Source: Pseudomonas vranovensis DSM 16006 (GTDB taxonomy: Bacteria > Pseudomonadota > Gammaproteobacteria > Pseudomonadales > Pseudomonadaceae). From it: DNA of 64,000 nucleotides. Below, piece by piece: positions 26,670 to 35,629 of the stretch. The stretch lies in NCBI RefSeq assembly GCF_000425805.1, contig NZ_AUED01000001.1, forward strand, positions 1-64,000, written 5' to 3'. Under the pieces are notes generated by a model. That model was not told the origin of the DNA, did no database searches, and saw nothing but the letters and a program-made list of their open reading frames with translations. Each line of letters opens with the position of its first letter. Within the stretch, counting starts at the first letter, position 1. The translations under genes and the position numbers were made by a program.

Positions 26670-27887
26670 TCAATGCTCCTTGGCTTTGCGGATGCGCAGC
26701 AATATCACCAGCAGGATCAGGATCGCCAACGGCGCCATGCCCAATAGCGCCTCGCGCGCGCTGAGCGGTACGCCCAGGGTGTACAGGCCGCTGTAGACCA
26801 GCTTCAGCAGGCTGAGCAGGTAGTAGGTGATGGCAATGATCGACAGGCCTTCTACCGCCCGCTGTATCTTGATCTGAGTGTCGGCGCGGGCGTTCAGGCT
26901 GCGCAGTATCTCGGCGTTCTGTTCTTCCATTTCAACCTGTACGCGTGCTTGCAGCAGCTCGCCGAGGTTCGCCACGCTTTCGGCCAGGTGTTCCAGGCGT
27001 TGTTCGGTGGCGGTGCAGTAACGCACCGTGGGTTTGAAGCGCCGCTCGATGAACACCCCCAGGCGCTGGCAATCGGCGACGTGGCTTTCGCGCAGTTCAC
27101 CCAAACGCTCGAACACCAGTTGCGCATAGGCTTGGGTGGCGCTGAAACGATGGCGGTTCTTTACCGTGCTGCCCACCACCTGGCGCGACAGTTGGGCGAT
27201 GTCTTCGAGCAGCGCTTTGGCATTGCCGCCATCGCTGGCGACGTTGCGCTCCGACAGGCTGACCAGGGTGCGGTCATAGGTATCGAGCTGACTGCTCAGG
27301 GCCTTGGCGTTGTCCAGTGCCAGCGAAGCCATCATCCGGTAGGTCTCGATTTCCAGCAGGCGGCGAATCATTCGTCCTTGCCGATAGGCATTGAGGCGGC
27401 GGTTGATGAACAGAAAACGGCTGGTGCCGTCTTCGGTCAGGCGAAAATCGCTCCACACCACCGCATCGCCGCCGCCAACGCAGGAGCCGCAAGGGTCTTT
27501 GAATCCGTAGCAGGCAAGGTCGAGACCGGTCTCATCGCGCACGATCACTTGCACCGAGTTGATGATCTGCTGCTGGCAGGGTTCGATGGCCTGCGCCAGG
27601 GCTTGGGGGAGGGTGGTCCAGTTGAGTTCGCTGCTGGCAGCGGGCATCACCAGCGTCAAGGTGAAGAATTCGGCGTGGCGCTCCCATTTGAACGGATGAC
27701 CGTCCAGTTGGGTGATGCCTTGGGCCGCATCGGGCTCGAAGGTGTCGGGGCAGCAGCGTTGCAGCAGGGCGTCGCATTGTGCGGCAGTGCCGAGAAAAGC
27801 CAGGTGGAAAACATGGGCCGGCTCGTCGAAGTACAGCGACGGGCGGGCGTGCAACTCGTTGTGCAGCGCTTTTCGTTGGGCATGCAT
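26670..27887 (-). CDS. DUF3422 membrane-anchored protein
   Basis: A 405-residue protein of the DUF3422 family. It begins HAQRKALHNELHARPSLYF, the usual family opening, has a mixed alpha/beta body, a coiled-coil region at about 270-340 (ESVANLGELLQARVQVEMEEQNAEILRSL) and two membrane segments near the C-terminus (about 350-370 and 380-398) ending in a basic tail. The function is unknown; the topology suggests a cytoplasmic domain tethered to the inner membrane. The ATG at 27887 is chosen because the family motif starts right after it. Confidence 0.82.
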   Translation of the reverse strand: MHAQRKALHNELHARPSLYFDEPAHVFHLAFLGTAAQCDALLQRCCPDTFEPDAAQGITQLDGHPFKWERHAEFFTLTLVMPAASSELNWTTLPQALAQAIEPCQQQIINSVQVIVRDETGLDLACYGFKDPCGSCVGGGDAVVWSDFRLTEDGTSRFLFINRRLNAYRQGRMIRRLLEIETYRMMASLALDNAKALSSQLDTYDRTLVSLSERNVASDGGNAKALLEDIAQLSRQVVGSTVKNRHRFSATQAYAQLVFERLGELRESHVADCQRLGVFIERRFKPTVRYCTATEQRLEHLAESVANLGELLQARVQVEMEEQNAEILRSLNARADTQIKIQRAVEGLSIIAITYYLLSLLKLVYSGLYTLGVPLSAREALLGMAPLAILILLVILLRIRKAKEH

Positions 27888-28001
27888 GGGTTTCAGACCC
27901 TGTTGTTGTGTTTGTCTGCTGTTCCAGGTGCCGGGGCACTTTCGTGGGACGGGACTAGCACCGGTGCAAGTCACGCACCGGCAGCAAACACTCGACAACC
28001 G

Positions 28002-28496
28002 TTATGCGTCTTCAGGAGTCGGGGGCGAGCCGTAGGTGATGCGGTTGATGTACCAGGTCGCTTCTCCACTCGGCGTCTGTACCACCACTTCGTCGCCTTC
28101 CTCTTTTTTCAGCAGCGCACGGGCCATTGGGGCGTCGATCGAGATGTAGTCGTTGCGCCCGTAGATTTCGTCGTAGCCGACGATTCGGAAGGTCTTGCGT
28201 TCAGCATCGTCATTCTCGATCTCCACCCAGGCGCCGAAAAACACTTTGCCTTCCTGCTCAGGGGAGTAGTCGACGACCTTGACGTCTTCCAGGCGCTTGC
28301 GCAGGTAGCGAACGCGACGGTCGATCTCGCGAAGCAGCTTTTTGTTGTATTGATAGTCGGCATTCTCACTGCGGTCGCCAAGCGATGCTGCCCAGGCCAC
28401 TTTTGCCGTGATTTCGGGGCGGTAGGTGCGCCACAGGTGATCCAGTTCGCTCTTGAGTGCTTCGTGGCCTTCTCGCGTGATGATGTTCGTAGCCAA
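28002..28496 (-). CDS. greB: Transcript cleavage factor GreB
   Basis: A 164-residue Gre factor. The N-terminal coiled coil spans about 1-75 with the acidic tip LGDRSENADYQY, whose Asp and Glu residues reach into the RNA polymerase active site and promote cleavage of backtracked RNA. The C-terminal FKBP-like domain follows (FRIVGYDEIYGRNDYISIDAPMARALL). The sequence EIDRRVRYLRKRLE and the basic coil are of the GreB rather than the GreA kind. Confidence 0.93.
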   Translation of the reverse strand: MATNIITREGHEALKSELDHLWRTYRPEITAKVAWAASLGDRSENADYQYNKKLLREIDRRVRYLRKRLEDVKVVDYSPEQEGKVFFGAWVEIENDDAERKTFRIVGYDEIYGRNDYISIDAPMARALLKKEEGDEVVVQTPSGEATWYINRITYGSPPTPEDA

Positions 28497-28642
28497 GCGT
28501 CATCCTTAAGGGTGTGTGCCGATTGGGTGGGCGGCTCAACGATATCTCATCGACGGGGCGCAACAAAGCGCCTGGCGCTCTTGTGTCAACGTCAGGCGCA
28601 CACCGGATCTGGTGTCATTGCCCCGAAAGCGGGGAGGGGGAG

Positions 28643-28990
28643 TCAGCGTAACCCGCCCTTGTCGTCACCTGGCTCGCCCCCCGCGTGGACGCCATGATCA
28701 TCGCCCGGCTCGGCGTGGGTGCCAGAACGACCCGAGGAGGATTCGCCAGTGCTGCTGTGCCCGGCATGGCCGTCACCATGATCACTGCCGCTGTGTCCGC
28801 TTCCGCCGCTATGGCCGCCACCGTTGCCACTACCGTGTCCGCCACCGCTGCCGCCGCCATGTCCACCGCCACCGCCACCGTCCTTGGCATAGGCACTCGA
28901 AAATCCGGACAGGGTGTCAGGGATCATCACTGTTGATGTCGACAGGATTGCTCCGACGGACAATGCCAATAAAGATTTCGTAATGCTCAT
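28643..28990 (-). CDS. Secreted Gly/His/Ser-rich low-complexity protein
   Basis: A 115-residue protein. GGAGG lies 5 bases before the ATG at 28990. A signal peptide occupies about 1-35 (LLALSVGAILSTSTVM ... SSAYA). The mature part is nearly all Gly, His, Ser and Asp in GGGHGG/GHSGGSGHSG repeats, ending in an acidic, His-containing tail. No domain is recognisable. Repeated His in a flexible chain suggests metal binding, but that is inference from composition. It is not linked to its neighbours. Low complexity makes homology searches unreliable. Confidence 0.72.
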   Translation of the reverse strand: MSITKSLLALSVGAILSTSTVMIPDTLSGFSSAYAKDGGGGGGHGGGSGGGHGSGNGGGHSGGSGHSGSDHGDGHAGHSSTGESSSGRSGTHAEPGDDHGVHAGGEPGDDKGGLR

Positions 28991-29141
28991 GCGAACCTCC
29001 ATCACGGCGCCAGGGATTGGTGCTGCAGGGTGAGCCTAGCAAGGCGTGAGCCAATGGCTGCGGATGTCGATGCGTGGTACGGGGAGGAGTGCTCGGGATG
29101 CCAAGTGAGCCCGGCCGGGCCCACTTGAGGCAGGTGGGCGA

Positions 29142-31652
29142 TCAGCCCTCGCGCAGCACTTTGAGCGGGCTGGCATTGAGGGCTCGGCGGGTGCCGTAGA
29201 CTCCGGCGCCGCCGACCAGCAGGGCGCCGATCACCGGTAGCAACAACAGCCAGGGGTGCGGGCTCCAGGTCAGGTCGAAGGCATACCGGTACAGTAGCAG
29301 GGTGATCAGCTCGCAGCCAATGGCGGCGAGCAGGCCGCTGGCGGCGCCCAGCAGGCCGAACTCGATGCGCCGTGCCTTGATCAACAGTGCCCGGCTGGCA
29401 CCCAGCGCACGGAGCAGGGCGCCCTGGCGGATGCGTTCGTCCAGGGTGGCCTGCAACCCTGCGAACAACACGGCCAATCCCGCCGCCAACACGAACAACA
29501 GTACGTACTCCACAGCCAAAGTCACCTGGGCAAGGATGCTGCGTAGCTGCTCGAGCAGGGCGTCGACCTGCAGGATCGTCACCGCCGGGAAGGCACGCGA
29601 CAAGGCGACCACTTGTTGATCGTGACCGGGGGCGAGGTAGAAGCTGGTCAGGTATGTGGTTGGCAAGTCCTGCAGGGTGCCAGGCTGGAAGATCATGTAG
29701 AAGTTGGGCTGGAAGCTGTCCCAATTGACGGTGCGCAGGCTGGTGACCACCGCCTGGCGTTGCTGGCCGCCGATGTTGAAGGTCAGCTGGTCGCCCAGCT
29801 TGAGTTTCAGGCTTTGCGCCAGTTGGGCCTCGACCGAGACACCGGGCAGGGCGTCGCCATTGGCCGGGCTGGCTTGCCACCACTGGCCTTCGCTCAAGGC
29901 GTTGCCCGTTGGCAGGTCGGCGGCCCAGGTCAGGCTCAGGTCGCGCTGTACGGCGCGATCGCCAGTGGATTCCTTGCTGACGATCTGTTGCACGGCCTGG
30001 CCGTTGATGTCGGTCAGGCGGCCTGGGATCACCGGGTACAGGGGGGCGGCTTCTGCGGAGAACTCATTCAGACGCTGGGGGAAGCTGTTTTTGTCATCGG
30101 GCAGGATGTTAAGGGCAAAGTAGTTTGGTGCGTCCTTGGGTAGCTGGTTCTGCCAGGTATCCAGTAGCTCGGCTCGTAGCAGGGCAATCAGGGCCATGGC
30201 CAGCAGGATCAGGCCGAAGGCCAGGGATTGTCCGGCTGCGGCCAGCGGATGGCGCAGCAGTTGGCCCAGGCCCAGGCGCCAGGCCAGGGGCGAGCCGGCC
30301 AGCATTCGGCGCAGGCTGCGCAAGCCCAGCAACAGCAGGCCGCCAAGCAGCACTGCGGCCACCAGACCGCCACCGAGCAGGGCGAAGGTGAGCAACAGGT
30401 CCAGGCTCAGGCGCCACATGATCAGGCCCAGGGCCAGCAGGGCGGCGCCGTACACCAGCCAGCTGCTTGGTGGTACGGGCAGCAGGTCGCGGCGCAGTAC
30501 CCGCAGCGGTGGTACGCGGCCCAGTGCTGCCAATGGTGGCAGGGCGAAACCGGCGAGGGCCACCAGGCCAGTGGCGATACCGGCCAGGGCTGGGGCCAGC
30601 CCCCCGGGGGGGACCTGCGCCGGCATCAGGCCTTGCAACAACTGGAACAAGCCCAGTTGGGCCAGCCAGCCAATCAGGGCGCCGCCCAGGGCAGCGAGGC
30701 TGCCGAGGATTGCCAGTTGCAGGCAGAACAGGCTCAGCGCCTGGCGCCGTGACAGGCCCAGACAGCGCAGCAGGGCGCTGGCATCGAAACGGCGGGTGGC
30801 AAAGCGGCTGGCCGACAGGGCTACTGCCACACCGGCCAGCAACACAGCAACCAGGCTGGCCATGTTCAGGTAGCGCTCGGCCTTGCCCAGGGCGCCACCG
30901 ATCTGCTGGTTGCCGTCGCGCGAATCCTGCAGGCGCTGGTTAGGCGCCAGCCCCTGGGTGACGCTGTCCCGGTAGGTGGCCAGGGCCTCGGGCTCGCCGC
31001 GCCACAAGTCACGGTAGCTGACCCGGCTGCCGGGTTGTACCACGCCGGTGGCGTCGAGGTCGGCCAGGTTGATCAATACGCGGGGCGTCAGGCTGTAGAA
31101 GTTGCCGGCACGGTCCGGTTCGTAGGTCAGCACCCGGCTCATGCGCAGGGTTTTCATGCCGACGTCGATGCTATCGCCGACTTTGAGGTTCAGGGCCGCC
31201 AGAAGCCGCGACTCGACCCAGGCCTCGCCCGGTGCCGGGCCGCCACCACGGGTTTCGCTGGCATACGGCTCGGGGGCGCTGCGCAGTTCGCCCCGCAGCG
31301 GATAAGCGTTGTCGGCGGCCTTGATGCTAGAGAGCTGAATGCCGTTGTCGGTGGCAATCACGCTGGAGAACTCGACCACCTGGGCGTGTTGCAGGCCTGC
31401 TGTCTTGCCGGCGCTGATCTGCTCGGGCTGGGCGGGCGAGCTGCCGCGCAGTACCAGGTCGGCGCCGAGAAATTCGGTGGCGCGCAGCAGCATGGCGCCG
31501 TTGAGGCGGGCGCCGAAGTAACCGATTGCCGTGCTGGCCGCCACAGCGACCAGCAAGGCAAAGAACAGCACGCGCAGTTCACCGGCACGGGCATCACGCA
31601 GCAACTGGCGCACGGCCAGTGCCAGCAGGCGGAAAAACGGCAGGCGGGCCAT
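29142..31652 (-). CDS. ybbP: ABC transporter permease, FtsX/YbbP type
   Basis: An 836-residue inner-membrane permease. After an N-terminal span (about 25-45) and a large periplasmic MacB-like domain comes a first FtsX-type block of membrane helices (about 255-480), then a second periplasmic domain and a final FtsX block near 700-830. This doubled FtsX layout is the YbbP architecture. Its ATG overlaps the TGA of the ATPase gene by one base, so the two are translationally coupled. With ybbA and divergent tesA it forms a gene trio also seen in E. coli. The transported substrate is unknown; a lipid-linked role is suggested by the tesA neighbour. Confidence 0.88.
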   Translation of the reverse strand: MARLPFFRLLALAVRQLLRDARAGELRVLFFALLVAVAASTAIGYFGARLNGAMLLRATEFLGADLVLRGSSPAQPEQISAGKTAGLQHAQVVEFSSVIATDNGIQLSSIKAADNAYPLRGELRSAPEPYASETRGGGPAPGEAWVESRLLAALNLKVGDSIDVGMKTLRMSRVLTYEPDRAGNFYSLTPRVLINLADLDATGVVQPGSRVSYRDLWRGEPEALATYRDSVTQGLAPNQRLQDSRDGNQQIGGALGKAERYLNMASLVAVLLAGVAVALSASRFATRRFDASALLRCLGLSRRQALSLFCLQLAILGSLAALGGALIGWLAQLGLFQLLQGLMPAQVPPGGLAPALAGIATGLVALAGFALPPLAALGRVPPLRVLRRDLLPVPPSSWLVYGAALLALGLIMWRLSLDLLLTFALLGGGLVAAVLLGGLLLLGLRSLRRMLAGSPLAWRLGLGQLLRHPLAAAGQSLAFGLILLAMALIALLRAELLDTWQNQLPKDAPNYFALNILPDDKNSFPQRLNEFSAEAAPLYPVIPGRLTDINGQAVQQIVSKESTGDRAVQRDLSLTWAADLPTGNALSEGQWWQASPANGDALPGVSVEAQLAQSLKLKLGDQLTFNIGGQQRQAVVTSLRTVNWDSFQPNFYMIFQPGTLQDLPTTYLTSFYLAPGHDQQVVALSRAFPAVTILQVDALLEQLRSILAQVTLAVEYVLLFVLAAGLAVLFAGLQATLDERIRQGALLRALGASRALLIKARRIEFGLLGAASGLLAAIGCELITLLLYRYAFDLTWSPHPWLLLLPVIGALLVGGAGVYGTRRALNASPLKVLREG

Positions 31653-32335
31653 CAGGGCTCCAGCGGCGCGACCAGGTGGCCGGCGTCCAGGCGGATCAGA
31701 CGACGGCAACGTTGTGCCAGGCGTTCGTCATGGGTGACCAGTACCAGGGTGGTACCGCGTTCTTTGTTCAGTTCAAACAACAAGTCGCTGATGCGCTCGC
31801 CGGTGTGGCTGTCGAGGTTGCCGGTGGGTTCGTCGGCAAACAGCACCGCGGGTTCGGCGGCAAAGGCTCGGGCGATCGCTACCCGTTGCTGCTCGCCGCC
31901 GGACAACTGGCGCGGTGAGTGACTCAGGCGCTGGCCCAGGCCGACCCGCTCCAGCAGGCTGCGGGCATGTTCGCGGGCATCGCGGCGACCATCCAGCTCC
32001 AGGGGCAGCATGACGTTTTCCAGGGCATTGAGGCTGTCTAGCAACTGGAACGACTGGAACACGAAGCCGACGTGTTCGGCGCGAACTCGGGCGCGCTGGT
32101 CTTCATCCAGCGGGCCGAGGTCATGGCCGGCGAGGGTCACTGAGCCTGCGCTGGGCAGGTCCAGGCCGGCCAGCAGTCCAAGCAGGGTCGATTTGCCCGA
32201 GCCCGAGGCACCGACAATCGCCAGGCTGTCGCCTTGTTTCAATTCCAGTGAGAGTTCGTGCAGGATGGTCAGGTCGCCTTCCGCGCTGGGAACCACTTTG
32301 CTAAGGTTCCGCGCAGTGAGAATGCTGGGGCCCAT
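31652..32335 (-). CDS. ybbA: ABC transporter ATP-binding protein, YbbA type
   Basis: A 227-residue ATPase of the LolD/MacB/YbbA group. Walker A is GASGSGKST (about 44-52), the signature motif LSGGEQQRVAIARA, Walker B VLFADEPTGNLD, and the switch His in LVTHDERLA. The start at 32335 is the first ATG before the family N-terminus (ILTARNLSKVV). It is the first gene of a pair with the permease. Only 10 bases separate its start codon from that of the divergent tesA, so each gene's promoter must lie inside the other. Confidence 0.92.
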   Translation of the reverse strand: MGPSILTARNLSKVVPSAEGDLTILHELSLELKQGDSLAIVGASGSGKSTLLGLLAGLDLPSAGSVTLAGHDLGPLDEDQRARVRAEHVGFVFQSFQLLDSLNALENVMLPLELDGRRDAREHARSLLERVGLGQRLSHSPRQLSGGEQQRVAIARAFAAEPAVLFADEPTGNLDSHTGERISDLLFELNKERGTTLVLVTHDERLAQRCRRLIRLDAGHLVAPLEP

Positions 32336-32345
32336 GGAGAATCCG

Positions 32346-32951
32346 ATGCGAGTGTGGTTTATGAGTGCTGGCCTGGCCTTGATGTGCATGGCCCAGGGCG
32401 CAGCAGCGGGTACCGTCTTGATTGTCGGCGATAGTATCAGTGCCGCTTTCGGCCTGGATACCCGCCAGGGCTGGGTTGCCTTGCTGGAGCAGCGGCTGAA
32501 GGCCGAGGGTTTCGACAGTAAAGTGGTCAATGCCTCGATCAGCGGTGACACCAGTGCAGGCGGTCAGGCGCGGCTGCCGGCGCTGCTTGCAGAGCACAAA
32601 CCGGAGCTGGTGGTGCTGGAGTTGGGTGGCAATGATGGCCTGCGTGGGCAGCTTCCTACGCAATTGCAACAAAATCTTGCCTCGATGATTGACCGATCCC
32701 GAGAGGCGGGGGCCAAAGTCCTGCTGCTGGGCATGCGCCTGCCGCCCAACTATGGCGTGCGCTACACCACGGCTTTCGCCAGGGTCTATGAAAACCTGGC
32801 GAGCGAGAAACAGGTGCCGCTGGTGCCATTTTTCCTTGAGGGGGTGGGCGGTGTGCCCGAGCTGATGCAGGCCGACGGCATCCATCCGGGGCAGGGGGCG
32901 CAGGAAAGGTTGCTGGAAAATGCCTGGCCGCAACTGAAACCGCTGCTTTGA
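32346..32951 (+). CDS. tesA: Arylesterase/thioesterase I, TesA (SGNH hydrolase)
   Basis: A 201-residue periplasmic SGNH hydrolase. The signal peptide covers about 1-21 (SAGLALMCMAQGAAAG). Block I is VGDSISAAFG with the catalytic Ser, block III LGGNDGLRG, and block V DGIHPG with the Asp and His. The family hydrolyses acyl thioesters, aryl esters and lysophospholipids. GGAGA, which overlaps the start codon of the divergent ATPase gene, is the likely ribosome binding site. Confidence 0.93.
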   Translation: MRVWFMSAGLALMCMAQGAAAGTVLIVGDSISAAFGLDTRQGWVALLEQRLKAEGFDSKVVNASISGDTSAGGQARLPALLAEHKPELVVLELGGNDGLRGQLPTQLQQNLASMIDRSREAGAKVLLLGMRLPPNYGVRYTTAFARVYENLASEKQVPLVPFFLEGVGGVPELMQADGIHPGQGAQERLLENAWPQLKPLL

Positions 32952-33007
32952 CGCTTTTATAGTGACCGGCTTTCGGCTAATGTTGCGCCCCCGATTTGGA
33001 GCCCCCG

Positions 33008-33298
33008 ATGCCGCGTCCCGCCTGGTCCCTGTATGCCTATCAATTGATCGAGCCTGACGAACAGCTTGACCTGTTCGCCTGCCAGGAGATCCGCGTCCAT
33101 CTTGTGGCCCGCCAGCTCGAACTCGGCGGCTCGGCCGACCGTACCTTGTGCGGCACGCTGTTGCCGGCGCAACCGCGCTGGTCGACTGTCGAGCGCGGTA
33201 TCTATCGCGACCGTCGCCTGTGTACCCTGTGCCGGGCGATTCTCGATGCACAGCGCCGCGGCACGCGGCCGGTCTGGCCACAATTGGAAGTCGGTTGA
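33008..33298 (+). CDS. Small conserved-looking protein with CxxC motif
   Basis: A 96-residue cytoplasmic protein I cannot name. It has an N-terminal alpha/beta stretch (SLYAYQLIEPDEQLDLF), a middle part rich in aromatic and Arg residues, and RRLCTLCRAIL near residue 75. The CxxC, together with two other cysteines further up, could hold zinc or be redox active. Codon use matches the genome. It follows tesA by about 55 bases on the same strand, so it may share that transcript. Confidence 0.7.
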   Translation: MPRPAWSLYAYQLIEPDEQLDLFACQEIRVHLVARQLELGGSADRTLCGTLLPAQPRWSTVERGIYRDRRLCTLCRAILDAQRRGTRPVWPQLEVG

Positions 33299-33401
33299 GA
33301 GCGCCTTTCATCTCCTGAAATACCTCGATCCCTCCCGATTGTGCCGGGGGCGGTGTACAATCGTCGTCTTGACCTCACTGAATTAGCGAAGGATTTCCCG
33401 G

Positions 33402-34373
33402 ATGTTGCCGCGCTTTCCCGCCGTCACCCGTTGCCTGTCCCTGGCCGCCCTGCTGGCGGCAGGTCCTGCTGCTGCGCTGGAGTTTCCCCTGCCACCGCCA
33501 GGTGAAGACGTCATTGGCCAGGTCCAGGTGATCAAGGCCAAGTACGAAGATACCTTCGCCGACATCGGTACTGCCAATGACCTCGGTTATCTGGAAATGA
33601 TCGCCGCCAACCCGGGCGTCGACCCCTGGTTGCCAGGTGCCGGCACCGAAATCATCCTGCCGACCCGCTTCATCCTGCCGCCGGGCCCGCGCGAAGGTAT
33701 CGTCATCAACCTCGCCGAGTACCGCATGTACTACTACCCGAAAGGGCAGAACGTGGTACATACCTATCCGCTCGGTATCGGTCGTGAAGGCTGGGGCTCG
33801 CCCATCGCCAACACCAAGGTAACCGCCAAGACGCCGAACCCGACCTGGACGCCGCCGGCCTCGATCCGCAAGGAGCACGCCGCAGACGGTGACATCCTGC
33901 CGACCGTGGTGCCTGCTGGCCCGGACAATCCGTTGGGCCCGTTCAAGTTCACCCTGGGTGTACCGGGTTACCTGATTCACGGCTCGAACAAGAAGTTCGG
34001 CATCGGCATGCGTACCAGCCACGGTTGCTTCCGCATGTTCAACAACAACGTGCTGGAACTGGCCAAGATGGCCCCGGTCGGAGTTGCGGTGCGCATCATC
34101 AATGAGCCGTACAAGTTCGGAGTGAGTGCTGGCAAGGTCTATCTGGAGGCGCACACGCCGCTGGATGACAAAGGTGATCCCTCGGTGGTCGACAAGCACA
34201 CCGCGGTAATCAACGCCTTGCTCAAGCGTGAAGATCTTGCCAACAACCTGCGCATGAACTGGGACATGGTGCGTGATGTGGTCGCCGCCGAAGATGGCAT
34301 GCCGGTGGAAATCGCCGTGCCGATCACTGCCCAGCAGCCAATGGTGTCGAGCGTACCGCTAGACATGCAGTAA
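33402..34373 (+). CDS. L,D-transpeptidase (YkuD/ErfK family)
   Basis: A 323-residue periplasmic enzyme. A signal peptide covers about 1-24, followed by a LysM-like region (about 45-85: DLGYLEMIAANPGVDPWLPG) and the YkuD domain at about 100-235, with the catalytic set HGSNKKFGIGMRTSHGCFRM (His, His, Cys). Such enzymes make 3-3 peptidoglycan cross-links or attach Braun-type lipoproteins to peptidoglycan. The neighbouring convergent gene encodes OprI, the Pseudomonas Lpp equivalent, whose C-terminal Lys is the kind of residue used for attachment. That link is suggestive only, as several paralogues are usual. Confidence 0.92.
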   Translation: MLPRFPAVTRCLSLAALLAAGPAAALEFPLPPPGEDVIGQVQVIKAKYEDTFADIGTANDLGYLEMIAANPGVDPWLPGAGTEIILPTRFILPPGPREGIVINLAEYRMYYYPKGQNVVHTYPLGIGREGWGSPIANTKVTAKTPNPTWTPPASIRKEHAADGDILPTVVPAGPDNPLGPFKFTLGVPGYLIHGSNKKFGIGMRTSHGCFRMFNNNVLELAKMAPVGVAVRIINEPYKFGVSAGKVYLEAHTPLDDKGDPSVVDKHTAVINALLKREDLANNLRMNWDMVRDVVAAEDGMPVEIAVPITAQQPMVSSVPLDMQ

Positions 34374-34391
34374 CCCTTGCGTTGGCGTACC

Positions 34392-34417
34392 CGAGGCCTG
34401 CCATTGTGCAGGCCTCG
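34392..34417 (+). terminator. Hairpin after the L,D-transpeptidase gene
   Basis: A perfect 10-base-pair stem (CGAGGCCTGC / GCAGGCCTCG) with loop CATTGT begins 19 bases after the stop codon and is followed by TCGTTTG, a weak T run. It is probably the terminator of this transcript. Confidence 0.6.
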
Positions 34418-34450
34418 TCGTTTGTGCAGGGTTACTTTCTTTCGGGCAAT

Positions 34451-34478
34451 AAAAAAGCCGACCCACAAGTGGGTCGGC
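34451..34478 (-). terminator. Rho-independent terminator of oprI
   Basis: GCCGACCCAC-AA-GTGGGTCGGC forms a 10-base-pair stem. On the minus strand it is followed by six T residues. It sits 25 bases after the oprI stop codon, as expected for an abundant short transcript. Confidence 0.9.
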
Positions 34479-34503
34479 TCCAAATAACAATCCCGAGGGA
34501 TTA

Positions 34504-34755
34504 TTACTTACGGCTGGCTTTGTCCAGCATGCGCAGAGCGCGCTCGTTGGCTTCGTCAGCGGTCTGTTGAGCTTTTTGAGCTGCAGCCAGAGCGTCGTCA
34601 GCTTTGCGATAGGCTTCATCGGCACGAGCTTGTGCACGAGCTGCTGCGTCTTCAGTAGCAGTCAGACGAGCTTCGGTTTCTTTGGATACGCTGCTGCAAC
34701 CGGTAGCCAGAACTGCGGCCAGAGCCAGAGCAGAGAATTTCAGAACGTTGTTCAT
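34504..34755 (-). CDS. oprI: Outer membrane lipoprotein OprI (Lpp-like)
   Basis: An 83-residue lipoprotein, the exact length of P. aeruginosa OprI. The signal ends in the lipobox LATGC, so Cys-19 is lipidated. The mature part is a heptad-repeat coiled coil rich in Ala ([33 protein letters not shown]) ending in SRK, whose last lysine can be joined to peptidoglycan. It is one of the most abundant proteins of Pseudomonas. GGGGAACACG precedes the start. Its own promoter and a strong terminator make it monocistronic. Confidence 0.97.
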   Translation of the reverse strand: MNNVLKFSALALAAVLATGCSSVSKETEARLTATEDAAARAQARADEAYRKADDALAAAQKAQQTADEANERALRMLDKASRK

Positions 34756-35263
34756 CGTGTTCCCCTTCAAGGACTTTCTATTAAATAGCCATCTCTCAAC
34801 AATGAGAAACTGACCGGCGTACATAGTACCCATTACTTGTAGTAAGTAAACTGACAGAGCGCAAGAACTGGAAAAAAAATGCGCTTGCGCTTGTGCCGAC
34901 ACCGGGTTTTCTGGAAAACCGCCTGGACGCTGCCTGTACGGGCGTAAGAGAGTGTAGCAAACTTGCTTTTTGTTGAACTAAAGGTGACTTAAAGTGTCAT
35001 CAAACGTCTTAGCACTACAACATCCGGCAACTGTTCAGGCGGCTGTGCGCCACCTGGTTCACCTGCTGCAAGTGCGTGATTTTTGCGACCAGTCGCCTTG
35101 AGTATCCGGGCCCTGGGCGCCTACTATTTGTACGTGCTCATTTGCCAGAGAACGACCATGCTGTTCTTGCTGTCCAACCGGGCACGGGGTGGCGTAGAGG
35201 TTCCTTCGCCGGACAAACATCGGTAAGGTAAGGGTCAGATCATAAGACCCGCGAGGAGTAGTG
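34756..35263. other. 508-bp intergenic region between divergent oprI and a GNAT gene
   Basis: The left 150 bases are the oprI leader and promoter. The rest has no supportable gene; a 22-codon open frame at 35158-35226 is too short to judge. I see no repeat or insertion element. Confidence 0.55.
34823..34850 (-). promoter_or_regulatory. Candidate sigma-70 promoter of oprI
   Basis: Read on the minus strand, TTTACT, 16 bases, TACTAT gives a near-consensus -35/-10 pair ending about 68 bases before the oprI start codon, in an AT-rich stretch. Confidence 0.5.
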
Positions 35264-35545
35264 ATGAGCGAGGCGTTGTCCATCCACCATGACCAGGCTG
35301 GTCATCAGTTCGAGACCAGTGTGGACGGTCATCGTGCTTACCTGACCTACATGGACCTGGGTAAGCAGACCCTGGATATCTACCGCACCTTTGTTCCCAA
35401 TGCGTTGCGGGGCCGGGGTATTGCCGCGGCGCTGACCGAGAAGGCGTTGCAGTATGCAGAAGACATGGGCTACACCGTGATTCCGTCATGCTCGTACGTG
35501 GAACGTTACATGGAGCGCCAGCAGCGGCACTCCACCAAGGCTTGA
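35264..35545 (+). CDS. GNAT-type N-acetyltransferase domain protein, YjdJ-like
   Basis: A 93-residue minimal acetyltransferase (N-acetyltransferase 'YjdJ' group). The acetyl-CoA loop is visible as FVPNALRGRGIAAALTEKAL, preceded by AYLTYMDLGKQTLDIYRTFV and followed by IPSCSYVERYMER with the conserved Cys-Ser-Tyr. GAGGAG stands 6 bases before the ATG. The substrate is unknown. It ends just before a 20-bp stem terminator shared with the convergent DAHP synthase gene. Confidence 0.85.
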   Translation: MSEALSIHHDQAGHQFETSVDGHRAYLTYMDLGKQTLDIYRTFVPNALRGRGIAAALTEKALQYAEDMGYTVIPSCSYVERYMERQQRHSTKA

Positions 35546-35582
35546 GAATCGCGAAGGGCAGCCCTGGGCTGTCATTCAAGCG

Positions 35583-35625
35583 CACACACAAGAACGCCGG
35601 GCATTGCCCGGCGTTCTTGTGTGTG
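35583..35625. terminator. Bidirectional 20-bp stem-loop terminator
   Basis: CACACACAAGAACGCCGGGC and its exact complement flank a 3-base loop ATT, making an uninterrupted 20-base-pair stem between the convergent GNAT and DAHP synthase genes. The AAGAA/TTCTT within the stem can supply U-rich ends for either direction. Confidence 0.75.
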
Positions 35626-35629
35626 GCGA

